Assembly (NCBI RefSeq): GCF_001428245.1
Contig: NZ_LMRV01000059.1
Location: forward strand, 1-33,390
Length of the DNA stretch: 33,390 nt
Direction: 5' to 3'
DNA from: Paenibacillus sp. Soil522
Lineage (GTDB): Bacteria; Bacillota; Bacilli; Paenibacillales; Paenibacillaceae
Below, piece by piece: positions 16,801 to 25,116 of this stretch. Made by a program: the position numbers and the translations under genes. Under the pieces are notes generated by a model. The model was given only the letters and a program-made list of their open reading frames with translations, did no database searches and was not told the origin of the DNA. Position 1 is the first letter of the stretch. Every line of letters begins with the position of its first letter.

Positions 16801-16838
16801 AGGGCTGCCCGTAAGTCTATAGACTTACGGGCAGCCCT
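16801..16838. terminator. Perfect palindromic two-way terminator
   Basis: A 17-base arm, AGGGCTGCCCGTAAGTC (16801-16817), and its exact complement (16822-16838) flank TATA. It sits between the convergent SLH-PL10 pseudogene and the minus-strand pectinesterase and can end both. The T run is short (CCCTTTCG) but the stem is very stable. Confidence 0.75.
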
Positions 16839-16844
16839 TTCGTA

Positions 16845-17849
16845 TTATTCAAAAGGATTCCATCCGTCGTCGCCAGCCAACACTATTGCCGGAGCGTACA
16901 TAGCTGCTTCGCGGTCTCCTAATCTCTTCGACCATGAGACTCTTCCTCCGGTGCCCACACCTGGTCCGGTACTGCCGTACTCGCAATAGCTGGCGGTCGC
17001 CTCGGCCTCTGGCTTATTCCAATTATCCCAGCCGTCTTGGTGAATATGTTCCCCCATCCAGCAGCAGATAAAGGCAGTCTTTGCGTAATTGCGCCATGGG
17101 CGGCCAAGCAGCACCGTCCGCGGCGGGGTGTCGCTTGTCAGCTTGCAGTCGAGGAATACATAGCCGTAAGGGATGTTTTCGGGCGTCGATGCGGCGGTAT
17201 ACCACCCGTTTATTCCGCCTTGCTCTGCTGAAAGCCGGTTTTTCGAGAACAGCTCGCACCGAAGGAAGAGAGCCGTCGCCGAACCGAAAATAAAATCAAC
17301 GTCCCCTTCTATGTAACAATCCTCATAATATTGCCGTGTGTTACGCGGGGATTGCCCGCCGCGCGGACCGGCGAATGACCCGGGTTTCATAGGCTCAGGC
17401 GGGAGCGGTCCCGTAAACAGCGTGTCTTGATATCCGAGGAACCGGCATCGCCGGAATATGGCCCGATCCCCGTCGACGTAGGCCGCCAGCGCTTGGCCGA
17501 CGAGCCGTCCGGGCCCCGCGCTGTTCTCGAACGTGATGAGCTCCGCCGAGAAGTGATCGGCTCCAATAAAAATAGAATAAGAGCGGAACGTGCCGTACGG
17601 TTCGCCATCCGGCATCGTTTTGTTTGCGCAGTCGTCAAAAGTAAGCACAACCTCTTGCGCATTCTTACCTTCCCCTAATAAGGTTATGAACGGTTTAGCA
17701 ACATGGAGCTTTTCTTTATAGACGCCTGGTTTAATCCGGATGGTCACAGGACTCGCGTTGTTGTCCGGAACGTGATCAATCGCGTCTTGCACCTTTGTAA
17801 AATCTCCATTTCCGTCCGCTGACACTTCGATGATCATATGTACATACAA
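16845..17849 (-). CDS. CE8 pectinesterase without signal peptide
   Basis: This 334-residue CE8 pectin methylesterase has no signal peptide, so it probably acts in the cytoplasm on imported methylated oligogalacturonides. The start ATG 17849 has AAAGGGG five bases upstream; ATG 17837 (MIIEVSADGNGDF) is possible. Family marks in order: DGNGDFTKVQDAID, a YGTFRSYSIFIGAD segment, GQALAAYVDGDRA (Gln), GYQDTLF (catalytic Asp), GDVDFIFGSA (second catalytic Asp) and LLGRPWRNY (Arg, Trp). It ends in GDDGWNPFE, a usual family C-terminus. The esterase domain is paralogous to that in the secreted CE8-PL10 protein but carries a longer loop after GYQDTLF (residues about 150-170). It is divergent from the alpha/beta hydrolase gene, separated by about 200 bases. 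Confidence 0.9.
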   Translation of the reverse strand: MYVHMIIEVSADGNGDFTKVQDAIDHVPDNNASPVTIRIKPGVYKEKLHVAKPFITLLGEGKNAQEVVLTFDDCANKTMPDGEPYGTFRSYSIFIGADHFSAELITFENSAGPGRLVGQALAAYVDGDRAIFRRCRFLGYQDTLFTGPLPPEPMKPGSFAGPRGGQSPRNTRQYYEDCYIEGDVDFIFGSATALFLRCELFSKNRLSAEQGGINGWYTAASTPENIPYGYVFLDCKLTSDTPPRTVLLGRPWRNYAKTAFICCWMGEHIHQDGWDNWNKPEAEATASYCEYGSTGPGVGTGGRVSWSKRLGDREAAMYAPAIVLAGDDGWNPFE

Positions 17850-18054
17850 TCCCCTTTCCGAATGTAACGCTTTTTCTTGGAACTCCTCTATTGTATCAAG
17901 AACATGAATCTTTTGATCCGTCGTTTAACTGATTCCTAATCTCCTGATTATGTACGTAATGGTCACCCCGCGATAACGTAAACATATAACATGAACAAGC
18001 GTTGCCGGCGATGGATCAGGCGGGGCTTATTCGAGAAGGAGTTTGATCGCAGCG

Positions 18055-19083
18055 ATGTGGAATCCGGATTCATTTGTAGAACAACTGCTTAACAAAGCAC
18101 AGGCTCTTCGTAATAAAAAAATGTCCGATGGCGGTGATTGGAATACGCATCGTCTCCGCTTAAGGCAGCGATTGACTGAAACGTTAGGCGACTTTTCGGA
18201 CTATGCGAACGTCCCGCTCGACCCTCATGAATTGGAAAGGGCGGAGCTTGATTCCTTCATTCGGGAGCGGGTGGAATATCGAACGGCCGATGGCTTGCTT
18301 GTGCCGGCATATGTGGTGTCAAGCAAGGAATCGACGGGTCAACGACGGCCTGCGATATTAGCGCTTCACGGGCATGGATGGGGCAGCCGGGAGATGGTTG
18401 GTTTGCTGCCGGACGGCTCGCCGAATACGAGTGTGCCGAGCGGACATGGGAGGACGGTGCTGGAATTAGCGGCAAGAGGATTTGTTGTGCTCATCCCGGA
18501 AATTGTCGGGTTCGGCGACCGCTTGCTTCTTCGCGACGAAGGGGGCGGCGACCCGAAAGCGAATTCTTGCTTTCCGCTTGCGGCCGCGCTTCTTCTCGCA
18601 GGGAAGACGCTAGCCGGTCTAAGGGTATATGAAGCTTCGCGAGCGATTGATTACCTAGCTATGCGGACGGATGTGGACGCAGACCGGATTGGCGTCATCG
18701 GTTTTTCGGGCGGAGGTATGGTTGCCTCGCTTGCGGCTGCCCTTGATGAACGTTTGCGCACGGCGGCGATATTCGGCTACACGAATACGTACCGGGCGAG
18801 CATACTAAACCGCCGTCACTGTTTAGATAACTATTTGCCTGGCGTTCTTCAATACGCGGAAATGCCAGAGCTGCTCGGCCTTATCGCTCCCCGCCCGTTG
18901 TTTATCGAAAGCGGGAAGGAAGACCCTCTATTCCCTGCCCGGCATGTGATAGACGCGGTAAAAGTACTAAAGGACATCTACCGCATCTATGACTGCGAAG
19001 AAAGGGTGACGCTTGACTTGTTTGAGGGGGCGCATGAAATCAAAGGGCGGGCCTCGTTCGATTGGCTCCAAGCGATGGTCTGA
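18055..19083 (+). CDS. Alpha/beta hydrolase, probable deacetylating esterase (Abhydrolase_7/dienelactone-hydrolase-like)
   Basis: This 342-residue cytoplasmic protein has no signal peptide. ATG 18055 is chosen; the TTG at 18043 lies only one base from the AGAAGGAG ribosome site (18034-18041), although 13 bases to the ATG is slightly long. It shows an alpha/beta hydrolase fold: PAILALHGHGWGSREM (oxyanion strand and loop), LIPEIVGFGDR, the nucleophile elbow GVIGFSGGGM with Ser at about 218, an acid segment ESGKEDPLFPAR, and the His in FEGAHE. This layout resembles the esterases often called acetyl xylan esterase or Abhydrolase_7. In this setting a role in removing acetyl groups from imported pectin fragments is likely, but the substrate is inferred only. 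It is a single gene with its own terminator. Confidence 0.75.
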   Translation: MWNPDSFVEQLLNKAQALRNKKMSDGGDWNTHRLRLRQRLTETLGDFSDYANVPLDPHELERAELDSFIRERVEYRTADGLLVPAYVVSSKESTGQRRPAILALHGHGWGSREMVGLLPDGSPNTSVPSGHGRTVLELAARGFVVLIPEIVGFGDRLLLRDEGGGDPKANSCFPLAAALLLAGKTLAGLRVYEASRAIDYLAMRTDVDADRIGVIGFSGGGMVASLAAALDERLRTAAIFGYTNTYRASILNRRHCLDNYLPGVLQYAEMPELLGLIAPRPLFIESGKEDPLFPARHVIDAVKVLKDIYRIYDCEERVTLDLFEGAHEIKGRASFDWLQAMV

Positions 19084-19089
19084 GCATAC

Positions 19090-19140
19090 GAATAGCGTAT
19101 AAAAAACAGCCGTTTACCTGCTGCTTTTTACACGCTATTC
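19090..19140. terminator. Terminator between convergent hydrolase and AraC-sensor genes
   Basis: GAATAGCGTATAAAAAACAGC pairs with its near-complement on the right: GCTG (19120-19123), then TTTTTACACGCTATTC (19125-19140), with one bulge. Plus-strand TTGTTTTG follows, and the minus side also reads through A/T-rich sequence. Confidence 0.7.
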
Positions 19141-19153
19141 TTGTTTTGATACC

Positions 19154-21469
19154 TTATGAATCAGGCTTGGCGTATTTCGCCCGGTATTGCCCGGGGGTCA
19201 TATCCTCCTGCTTGCGGAATGAACGAATAAAGTTTTGCGGGTTATTATACGTTAGCCTCTCGGCGATGTTCTTCACCGACATATCCGTTTCGACGAGCCA
19301 CTTTTTGGACATGTTCAGACGGTACTGCGATAAATATTCGCTGAAAGTCATGTCGGTCTCCTTCTTGAAGACGCTGCTTAAGTAGAAAACGTTATAATGC
19401 AAGCGGGCTGCGCATTCCTCGAGCGTAATGTCGCTTTCGAACTCGTTGCGGATGATATCGATGATTTGTTCTGAAATGTTCTGGTACTGAGACGATTGCC
19501 GATCCTGGAACACGCGGATCATCGGTACGATGATTCGGGTTTTGTACCAGCTTTCGATTTCTGAGTGCACATACAGCTCAAGCAGCTCTTCGTATAGCGA
19601 GCTTTCCTTGATGTCCAGCTGTTCCAATCGGATCCCGGCTTCCTGCATGACGATCATGAGCCCGTTCAACAGCCGGATAAGCGAAATCTGATATTCATGC
19701 GGCGTACGGTCCTTAAGGAATACTTGCTCGAGCCATTGCTTGAGCAACGAGAAGACGAGTTCCTCATCGGCGAGTTTGATCGCATCGATGAGCTGATTCT
19801 CGATCTGCATCGGGTAGAAATACACCTGCGTATGCTTGCCGGAGTTCAAGCTGAAGTAAGGGACGATAACGCCCTTGCCCAGCTTCAACCGGTGCTTAAG
19901 CGATTCCAAGCCTTCTTGGTAGGCGCGCGCTGCGCTTTTCAAGCTTTTGAACGGCAGGCTGATACCGATGCTGACATCCAGATCAAGGTAGCTGCGCATA
20001 TTTTGCTGAATGGATTCCGTGAGCTTATAGATATAATCATTAAAATGATCCGGGGACATGCTCTTCCCGCCGATCAGCGTCACCTGGGTTTGATCCACGA
20101 TGACGGGAGGCAGATGATCCAAGGCAGGGACGATCTCTTCTATAATGTTGCCTGCAGCGAACAATAATAAATCTAAATCCTTCTGCTCGTAGCGGGTTTC
20201 CTCGAGAATATCGATTTGAAGCGTCAGAACGGCGAGGTGACTCCATTCCGACACCTGATCGGTATATCCGAACAGCGCAATCTTCTCCTCAATTTCGGAG
20301 GGGCTGCTCTGGCCCTGAAACAGCTTATGCAGGAAGAACGTCCGCACTTGCTGGCTGTTCTGATGCAGCTCGTGACGGAGCTTCGTATTGGAGGCGAACA
20401 GATCCTGGATATGCTGGTCGATGACTTGAAGCTCGTTCTTCTTGTTCGCTTGGGTTTCCGGCAGACGGTCGGCGATCTGTTGGAAGATGGCCCGAATCGG
20501 CGTATATACCTTGCGGCTTCCGAGCCATACGAGCAAGACGCATAAACAAATGATCAGTAAGCAGACGTACAGCGTGAACCAACCGATCGAGTGCGCTTCC
20601 TTCGTAAATTCGGACATTTCCGTGAAAGAAGCATAGGTCCAACCGTTAAACTCGGACCGGACATAGGTCACCGATATCGTCTCGTTCCCCATGCTTGTCT
20701 GGAATTGACCGGCACGTCCCGTAAAGCGGGATGCATCGGATTCATGGATTAAGTCCGTCTCTGCCAAGGTCCTGCCGAGCATCGATACGTCGGGATGCAC
20801 CAGAATGTTTTGTTTCTCATCAAGCACCATGACCCTGCTTCCGGGAAGCTGATTTTTCAACATTTCCGCTAAGCTGCAGCTCGGAATCGTCGCAAGGGCG
20901 ATGCCCCGTTTCGATAAGGTGTGAAGCGGCATCTTCTTAACGAGCGTTAAGGTGATTGGGCAGGCGTAGCTCGATGTGTCGCTTGCTCCAAGCGATCCGG
21001 TCTTCAGCATCACCCAATTTGTGCTGCCTTCAAGCTCGAGGAGACTCGGGAGCGCCGTGCCTTTAGAGAATTCCTCGAACGAGGACAAGCCTCGGTTATG
21101 AATTACCCAGTTCGAGGAGGCGTTGGCCAGAATAACGTCGGTCACCATCATCTCCGGCGATTGCAGGAGATTCAGCTCCTTCTTCATCTGGTTATAAAGC
21201 TGAAAGTCGTTATATGTCAGCGGGCGGTATAACGCATCCTGCACTTGATTCGTGTTAATAATGTAATTTAGCGTATAGTCGATTGTCCGCAGCACCTGCT
21301 CTATGTTCCCGTTCAGTTGATTCATCATCTGAATATTGCTCTGATTGACATGGGTTTGGATCGAATCCGATGATTTCATGTAAGAGAAAAACCCGAGCGT
21401 AATGATCGGGGCTATGCTGATGGCAAATCCGAATAGGACCAAATTGGTATACATGCTAAATTTTCTCAA
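19154..21469 (-). CDS. Membrane-bound AraC-family regulator with extracytoplasmic sensor domain
   Basis: This 771-residue regulator is of a type common in Paenibacillus. It has transmembrane segment 1 at about residues 9-30 (LVLFGFAISIAPIITLGFFS), an extracellular Cache-like sensor to about 295, transmembrane segment 2 at about 297-319 (FTLYVCLLIICLCVLLVWLG), a cytoplasmic linker, and a C-terminal AraC DNA-binding domain at about 665-765 (DITLEECAARLHYNVFYLSS and the end signature FRKQEDMTPGQYRAKY). The ATG at 21469 directly precedes a basic start. It is divergent from the second solute-binding protein gene, which suggests that it senses an extracellular pectin fragment and switches that gene and perhaps the long operon beyond. 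No kinase or phosphoacceptor domain is present, so signalling must be direct through the membrane, which is inference. Confidence 0.88.
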   Translation of the reverse strand: MRKFSMYTNLVLFGFAISIAPIITLGFFSYMKSSDSIQTHVNQSNIQMMNQLNGNIEQVLRTIDYTLNYIINTNQVQDALYRPLTYNDFQLYNQMKKELNLLQSPEMMVTDVILANASSNWVIHNRGLSSFEEFSKGTALPSLLELEGSTNWVMLKTGSLGASDTSSYACPITLTLVKKMPLHTLSKRGIALATIPSCSLAEMLKNQLPGSRVMVLDEKQNILVHPDVSMLGRTLAETDLIHESDASRFTGRAGQFQTSMGNETISVTYVRSEFNGWTYASFTEMSEFTKEAHSIGWFTLYVCLLIICLCVLLVWLGSRKVYTPIRAIFQQIADRLPETQANKKNELQVIDQHIQDLFASNTKLRHELHQNSQQVRTFFLHKLFQGQSSPSEIEEKIALFGYTDQVSEWSHLAVLTLQIDILEETRYEQKDLDLLLFAAGNIIEEIVPALDHLPPVIVDQTQVTLIGGKSMSPDHFNDYIYKLTESIQQNMRSYLDLDVSIGISLPFKSLKSAARAYQEGLESLKHRLKLGKGVIVPYFSLNSGKHTQVYFYPMQIENQLIDAIKLADEELVFSLLKQWLEQVFLKDRTPHEYQISLIRLLNGLMIVMQEAGIRLEQLDIKESSLYEELLELYVHSEIESWYKTRIIVPMIRVFQDRQSSQYQNISEQIIDIIRNEFESDITLEECAARLHYNVFYLSSVFKKETDMTFSEYLSQYRLNMSKKWLVETDMSVKNIAERLTYNNPQNFIRSFRKQEDMTPGQYRAKYAKPDS

Positions 21470-21518
21470 TTTAATAGATTCGCCGCCTTTCGATAGATAA
21501 CCCCATTGTATAAGATTA

Positions 21519-21534
21519 ATGTAAACGCTTCAAT
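21519..21534 (+). promoter_or_regulatory. Candidate CcpA (cre) site in the divergent region before the second binding protein
   Basis: ATGTAAACGCTTCAAT matches WTGNAANCGNWNNCAW except for one position (A instead of C near the right end). It lies 50 bases upstream of the AraC-sensor start and 119 bases upstream of the binding-protein ATG, so it could repress either side under good carbon supply. Tentative. Confidence 0.4.
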
Positions 21535-21652
21535 ATAAGACCTTAAGTAATCCTTGGATTTGATCTTGTCAGCCGGAAACAGTGTACTCATGAAAAAGAC
21601 TGCAGATTATGCCATAATTGAAGATACAGCCAAACACGGGAGGAACGAGCCT

Positions 21653-23173
21653 ATGAATCGGAAACCATCGATCTTGTTTATGCTAACGATTTTAGTGTTA
21701 ATGACAGTGCTTACAGCATGCGGGAATCCGCTAGCGGGGGATGGAGGCGCATCGCATGAATCCGCTAACGTTGGAGATCGGGGCACTATCACGATGATGG
21801 CGAATCTCCACACGCCGGAAGTGCCGTCCAAGAAGATCGAACAATGGTTAGTAGAGAAGATTGGCTCTGAGCTCGACATTCAATGGATACCCGATGGCAG
21901 CTACGAGGAGAAATTTAATGCTTCCATGGCTACGGAATCGCTGCCCGAGGCGGTATATTTAAAGAATGCCGACATGCTGGACAGGCTGCGGGATCCGATC
22001 CGGAACGGGATGTTCTGGGAGATCGGGCCGATGCTCAAAGACTTTCCCAATTTGCAGAAGCTTAAGCTCGAGGTGCTGCAAAACACTTCAGTAGACGGCA
22101 AAATATACGCCCTATATCAAGAGCGTCCCTTATCTCGCCAAGGACTGATCTATCGGAAGGATTGGGCGGACCGTCTCGGCCTTGAAGCGCCGCAAACGAT
22201 TGACGAGTTCTACCATATGCTGCACCAATTCACCTTTGGCGATCCCGACGGAAACGGTCTGCAAGATACCTTCGGATTAACGGATCGAAGCGATCTGGTC
22301 TACGGCAGCTTCAAAACCGTCTCGACTTACTTCGGAACACCGAATGGCTGGGGTGATGAAGCCGGTAAGCTTTTACCTGAATTCATGTTCCAGGAATATA
22401 GGGATACGATGAATTTCTACCGTAAGCTGCATCAGGAGGGGATGATGAATCAAGACTTTCCTGTGACGGCAAAAGCAGACCAATTGGATCTTTTCATTTC
22501 GGGAAAAGCCGGCGTATACATCGGGGCGATGGGTGACGTTTATAATCTCCAGATAAAAGCGACAGAAGTGAACCCTCTTGCTGTATTTGATGTACACAAC
22601 CGAATCGCCGGACCTAAGGGAGAAAGGGTATGGGCTTCTATGGGCTTTGGAACGGTTGTTTTGTTTCCGACCTCGTCCATACAGACCGAGGAGGAACTGC
22701 GGGAGGTCCTCTCGTTCTTCGACAAGCTCATGGAACCGGAATTCGCGAATATGCTGAGGTGGGGTATAGAAGGTGAGCATTATAACCTCGATAACGGAGT
22801 GGTCGTTCCCACGGTAGATATCGAAATGACGAATAAGGACGTCAAGCCGTACCAAGCGATTGAAATCGGGGGGCCTCTAACGATCATGGGTTATTTAGAG
22901 TCCAACTTTGAAATGGGTGTCAAAGATAAGGCAGAGACTTTGACGCTTGATAATAATTCAATTCTGGTTCATGATCCGACGTGGCCGTTCGAATCGAACA
23001 CCTTCAATGAACGGGGAGCCAGACTTCAAGAATATATTCAGGATGCAACGTACCAGTATATTTTAGGATTGATTGACGAAGCCGGCTTTCAAGCGGAAGT
23101 GGATCGTTGGCTTAGCGAGGGCGGGCAGGACATCATCGATGAATATAATGTATCGTATCGGAGCGCTCCCTGA
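21653..23173 (+). CDS. ABC transporter solute-binding lipoprotein (LipO/YtcQ type), second copy
   Basis: ATG 21653 is chosen over the upstream in-frame ATG because GGGAGGAACG lies just before it and a clear lipoprotein signal follows (MNRKPSILFMLTILVLM, lipobox LTAC with Cys23). The product is 506 residues. Conserved segments shared with the other two copies: MANLHTPEVP, QWIPDGSYEEKFNASMATES, SVDGKIYALYQERPLSRQG, YRKDWADRLGL, a calcium-loop-like DPDGNGLQD at about 197, and DRSDLVYGSFKTVSTYFGTP. It binds an extracellular oligosaccharide, presumably of pectin origin, and hands it to a permease. The divergent membrane AraC gene is its probable regulator. A terminator at 23255 separates it from the third copy, so it is a transcription unit of its own. 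Confidence 0.88.
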   Translation: MNRKPSILFMLTILVLMTVLTACGNPLAGDGGASHESANVGDRGTITMMANLHTPEVPSKKIEQWLVEKIGSELDIQWIPDGSYEEKFNASMATESLPEAVYLKNADMLDRLRDPIRNGMFWEIGPMLKDFPNLQKLKLEVLQNTSVDGKIYALYQERPLSRQGLIYRKDWADRLGLEAPQTIDEFYHMLHQFTFGDPDGNGLQDTFGLTDRSDLVYGSFKTVSTYFGTPNGWGDEAGKLLPEFMFQEYRDTMNFYRKLHQEGMMNQDFPVTAKADQLDLFISGKAGVYIGAMGDVYNLQIKATEVNPLAVFDVHNRIAGPKGERVWASMGFGTVVLFPTSSIQTEEELREVLSFFDKLMEPEFANMLRWGIEGEHYNLDNGVVVPTVDIEMTNKDVKPYQAIEIGGPLTIMGYLESNFEMGVKDKAETLTLDNNSILVHDPTWPFESNTFNERGARLQEYIQDATYQYILGLIDEAGFQAEVDRWLSEGGQDIIDEYNVSYRSAP

Positions 23174-23254
23174 TCGTACCTTCAGCGCATATACGCATAA
23201 CAAAGGTATCTTCCACAAGCGCTATCTTATGAATGCAATATTTGGAACTTATAG

Positions 23255-23288
23255 ACCGATGGAGCGATGTTATGCTCCATCGGTTTTT
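23255..23288 (+). terminator. Terminator after the second binding protein
   Basis: ACCGATGGAGC (23255-23265) and GCTCCATCGGT (23274-23284) pair perfectly, followed by TTTT. The remaining roughly 190 bases to the next gene hold the promoter-like motif at 23390 and a lone TATAAT at 23344-23349 without a clear -35. Confidence 0.85.
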
Positions 23289-23389
23289 CAGCGTTTCAGG
23301 AGAAACTTCCGCTACAGGGATAATCATTAGATAAGATCGGGGATATAATCGCGGAAATAACGCGCGTGAACAGGGTTTTTACTCCCCCG

Positions 23390-23406
23390 CAAATCCTCGG
23401 ATTATA
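23390..23406 (+). promoter_or_regulatory. Promoter-like motif shared with the orphan binding-protein gene
   Basis: CAAATC-ct-CGGATTATA lies 78 bases before ATG 23484; the partner copy at 5567-5583 lies 82 bases before its ATG. The same motif at nearly the same distance in front of two paralogues suggests a shared promoter or activator site. It is absent before the second copy at 21653. Confidence 0.45.
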
Positions 23407-23483
23407 TACGTAACGACCGTAACCGTCTTATATTGAGGGGGCAACGAAATCTGAACAACAATAATAATTCGGAGGTCATAATC

Positions 23484-25040
23484 ATGGCAAAGAAAAAAGC
23501 CAGCGCCCTGTTGGCGGTATTGACAGCGTTCGCAGTATTGACCGGATGTGCAGGTAATTCGGACGGGTCGAATAGCCCCGCAGCGGGGCCGAACAATAAT
23601 ACCCAGACGACAACCGAGACACCCGCAGGAACAAAGAAAGAGCCAGTCAAGATTTCCATTATGGCTAATCTTCATACGCCAGAGGTGCCAGACGACACGA
23701 TCGAGAAGATGCTGGAAGAAGCGACAAATACAGATCTTAAAATCCAGTGGGTACCGGATGGAAGCTACGACGAGAAGATGAACGCATCATTCGCGACGGG
23801 CACACTGCCGCAAGCGACGTACATTAAAAACCAAACCTCGCTCGTTATGTTGCGAGACGCGATTCGGAACGACCAGTTCTGGGAAATCGGGCCGCTACTC
23901 GATCAATATCCGAATTTAAAGAAATTGCAAAAGGAAGTATTGGCTAACACATCGGTAGACGGCAAAGTATACGCTCTTTACGCAGAGCGTCCGCTGTCCC
24001 GTCAGGGCTTTATCTACCGGAAGGATTGGGCCGACAAGCTCGGGCTTTCCGCGCCGACGACAACAGAAGAATTTTTAACGATGGTTGAGAAATTTACGAC
24101 GGACGACCCGGACGGAAACGGCAAGGACGATACGATTGGGATGACGGATCGCAGCGATTTTGTTTACGGCGCATTCAAGACGGTAGCTTCCTGGTTTGGC
24201 ACGCCGAACAATTGGGGAATGCAGGACGGCAAACTGATGCCGGAATTTATGTTCCCTCAATATATGGAGACTTTGCAGTTCTTTAAGCGCATTCATAGTG
24301 CAGGCTACATGAACCAAGACTTCCCGGTAACGAGCAAGACCGACCAGCAAAGCTTGTTGCTCACAGGCAAAGCCGGCGTATATGTCGGTTCCATGGGTGA
24401 CGTGGCGGGCCTGGATCAGAAGATTACTGAAGTAAATCCGGATGCGCTGCTTGACGTCCATCACAAGGTGAGCGGTCCGAACAGCGAATACGGCACCTGG
24501 GCGATCCCGGGCTTCGGCTCCGTCGTATTGTTCCCGAAATCCGCCGTGAAATCGGAAGAAGAGTTGAAGGATGTCCTTTCTTTCTATGATCAATTGATGA
24601 GCGCTGAGCTGATGAATTTAATCACGTGGGGCATCGAAGGCAAGCATCATACGATTGAAGACGGCAAAGTCATTCCTTCCACAGACACAGCGCTGACAGA
24701 TCGCGAAACGAAGCCATACTTGTCTCTTCAAATCGGAGGTATTTCCACGATTGACGGAATGCTGGAGGCAAAACACATTCTGCCATCCAAGGCGAAAGCG
24801 GAAGAGTTGATCGTCGACAACAACAACTACTTAATCCACGATCCTGCGGCAGCGCTTGATTCCCTTACTTACAATCAAGACGGCGCGCGTCTGCAAGAAA
24901 TCATTAAAGATGCCTCTTACAAATTCATGTTGGGCAACATTGACGAAGCCGGATTCCAAGCAGCGGTAGATCAATGGCTGAAGCAAGGCGGTCAGAAGAT
25001 CATCGACGAATATAATGCTTCTTACGCTGCAGCGAAATAA
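23484..25040 (+). CDS. ABC transporter solute-binding lipoprotein (LipO/YtcQ type), third copy, linked to permeases
   Basis: ATG 23484 follows GGAGGTCATAATC and begins a lipoprotein signal (MAKKKASALLAVLTAFAV, lipobox LTGC, Cys22). The in-frame start at 23433 would add residues before the signal peptide and has no ribosome site. The product is 518 residues. It has an acidic/Asn/Pro-rich spacer after the Cys, then the family marks MANLHTPEVPDDT, QWVPDGSYDEKMNAS, SVDGKVYALYAERPLSRQG, a calcium-loop-like DPDGNGKDD at about 209, and a C-terminal LKQGGQKIIDEYNASY. It is the first gene of the import operon, followed by a hairpin and two permease genes. It is the likely partner of the permease for importing oligogalacturonides or rhamnogalacturonides. 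Confidence 0.9.
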   Translation: MAKKKASALLAVLTAFAVLTGCAGNSDGSNSPAAGPNNNTQTTTETPAGTKKEPVKISIMANLHTPEVPDDTIEKMLEEATNTDLKIQWVPDGSYDEKMNASFATGTLPQATYIKNQTSLVMLRDAIRNDQFWEIGPLLDQYPNLKKLQKEVLANTSVDGKVYALYAERPLSRQGFIYRKDWADKLGLSAPTTTEEFLTMVEKFTTDDPDGNGKDDTIGMTDRSDFVYGAFKTVASWFGTPNNWGMQDGKLMPEFMFPQYMETLQFFKRIHSAGYMNQDFPVTSKTDQQSLLLTGKAGVYVGSMGDVAGLDQKITEVNPDALLDVHHKVSGPNSEYGTWAIPGFGSVVLFPKSAVKSEEELKDVLSFYDQLMSAELMNLITWGIEGKHHTIEDGKVIPSTDTALTDRETKPYLSLQIGGISTIDGMLEAKHILPSKAKAEELIVDNNNYLIHDPAAALDSLTYNQDGARLQEIIKDASYKFMLGNIDEAGFQAAVDQWLKQGGQKIIDEYNASYAAAK

Positions 25041-25057
25041 TGTCGTTATGTAATGCC

Positions 25058-25095
25058 GGAGGCTGTGGGAAGCATGCGACAGCCTCCTCATTTTT
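25058..25095 (+). terminator. Intra-operon hairpin between binding protein and permease genes
   Basis: GGAGGCTGT (25058-25066) pairs with ACAGCCTCC (25079-25087), then TCATTTTTCT. Located between binding-protein and permease genes, it probably stops most transcripts so that the binding protein is made in excess. Confidence 0.7.
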
Positions 25096-25116
25096 CTATA
25101 GAGAAAGGGAGAAGAA

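Noticed and set aside
17880..17900. Possible cre site near AAAGCGTTACA before the pectinesterase
   Set aside because: Aligning the central CG leaves three or more mismatches to the CcpA consensus.
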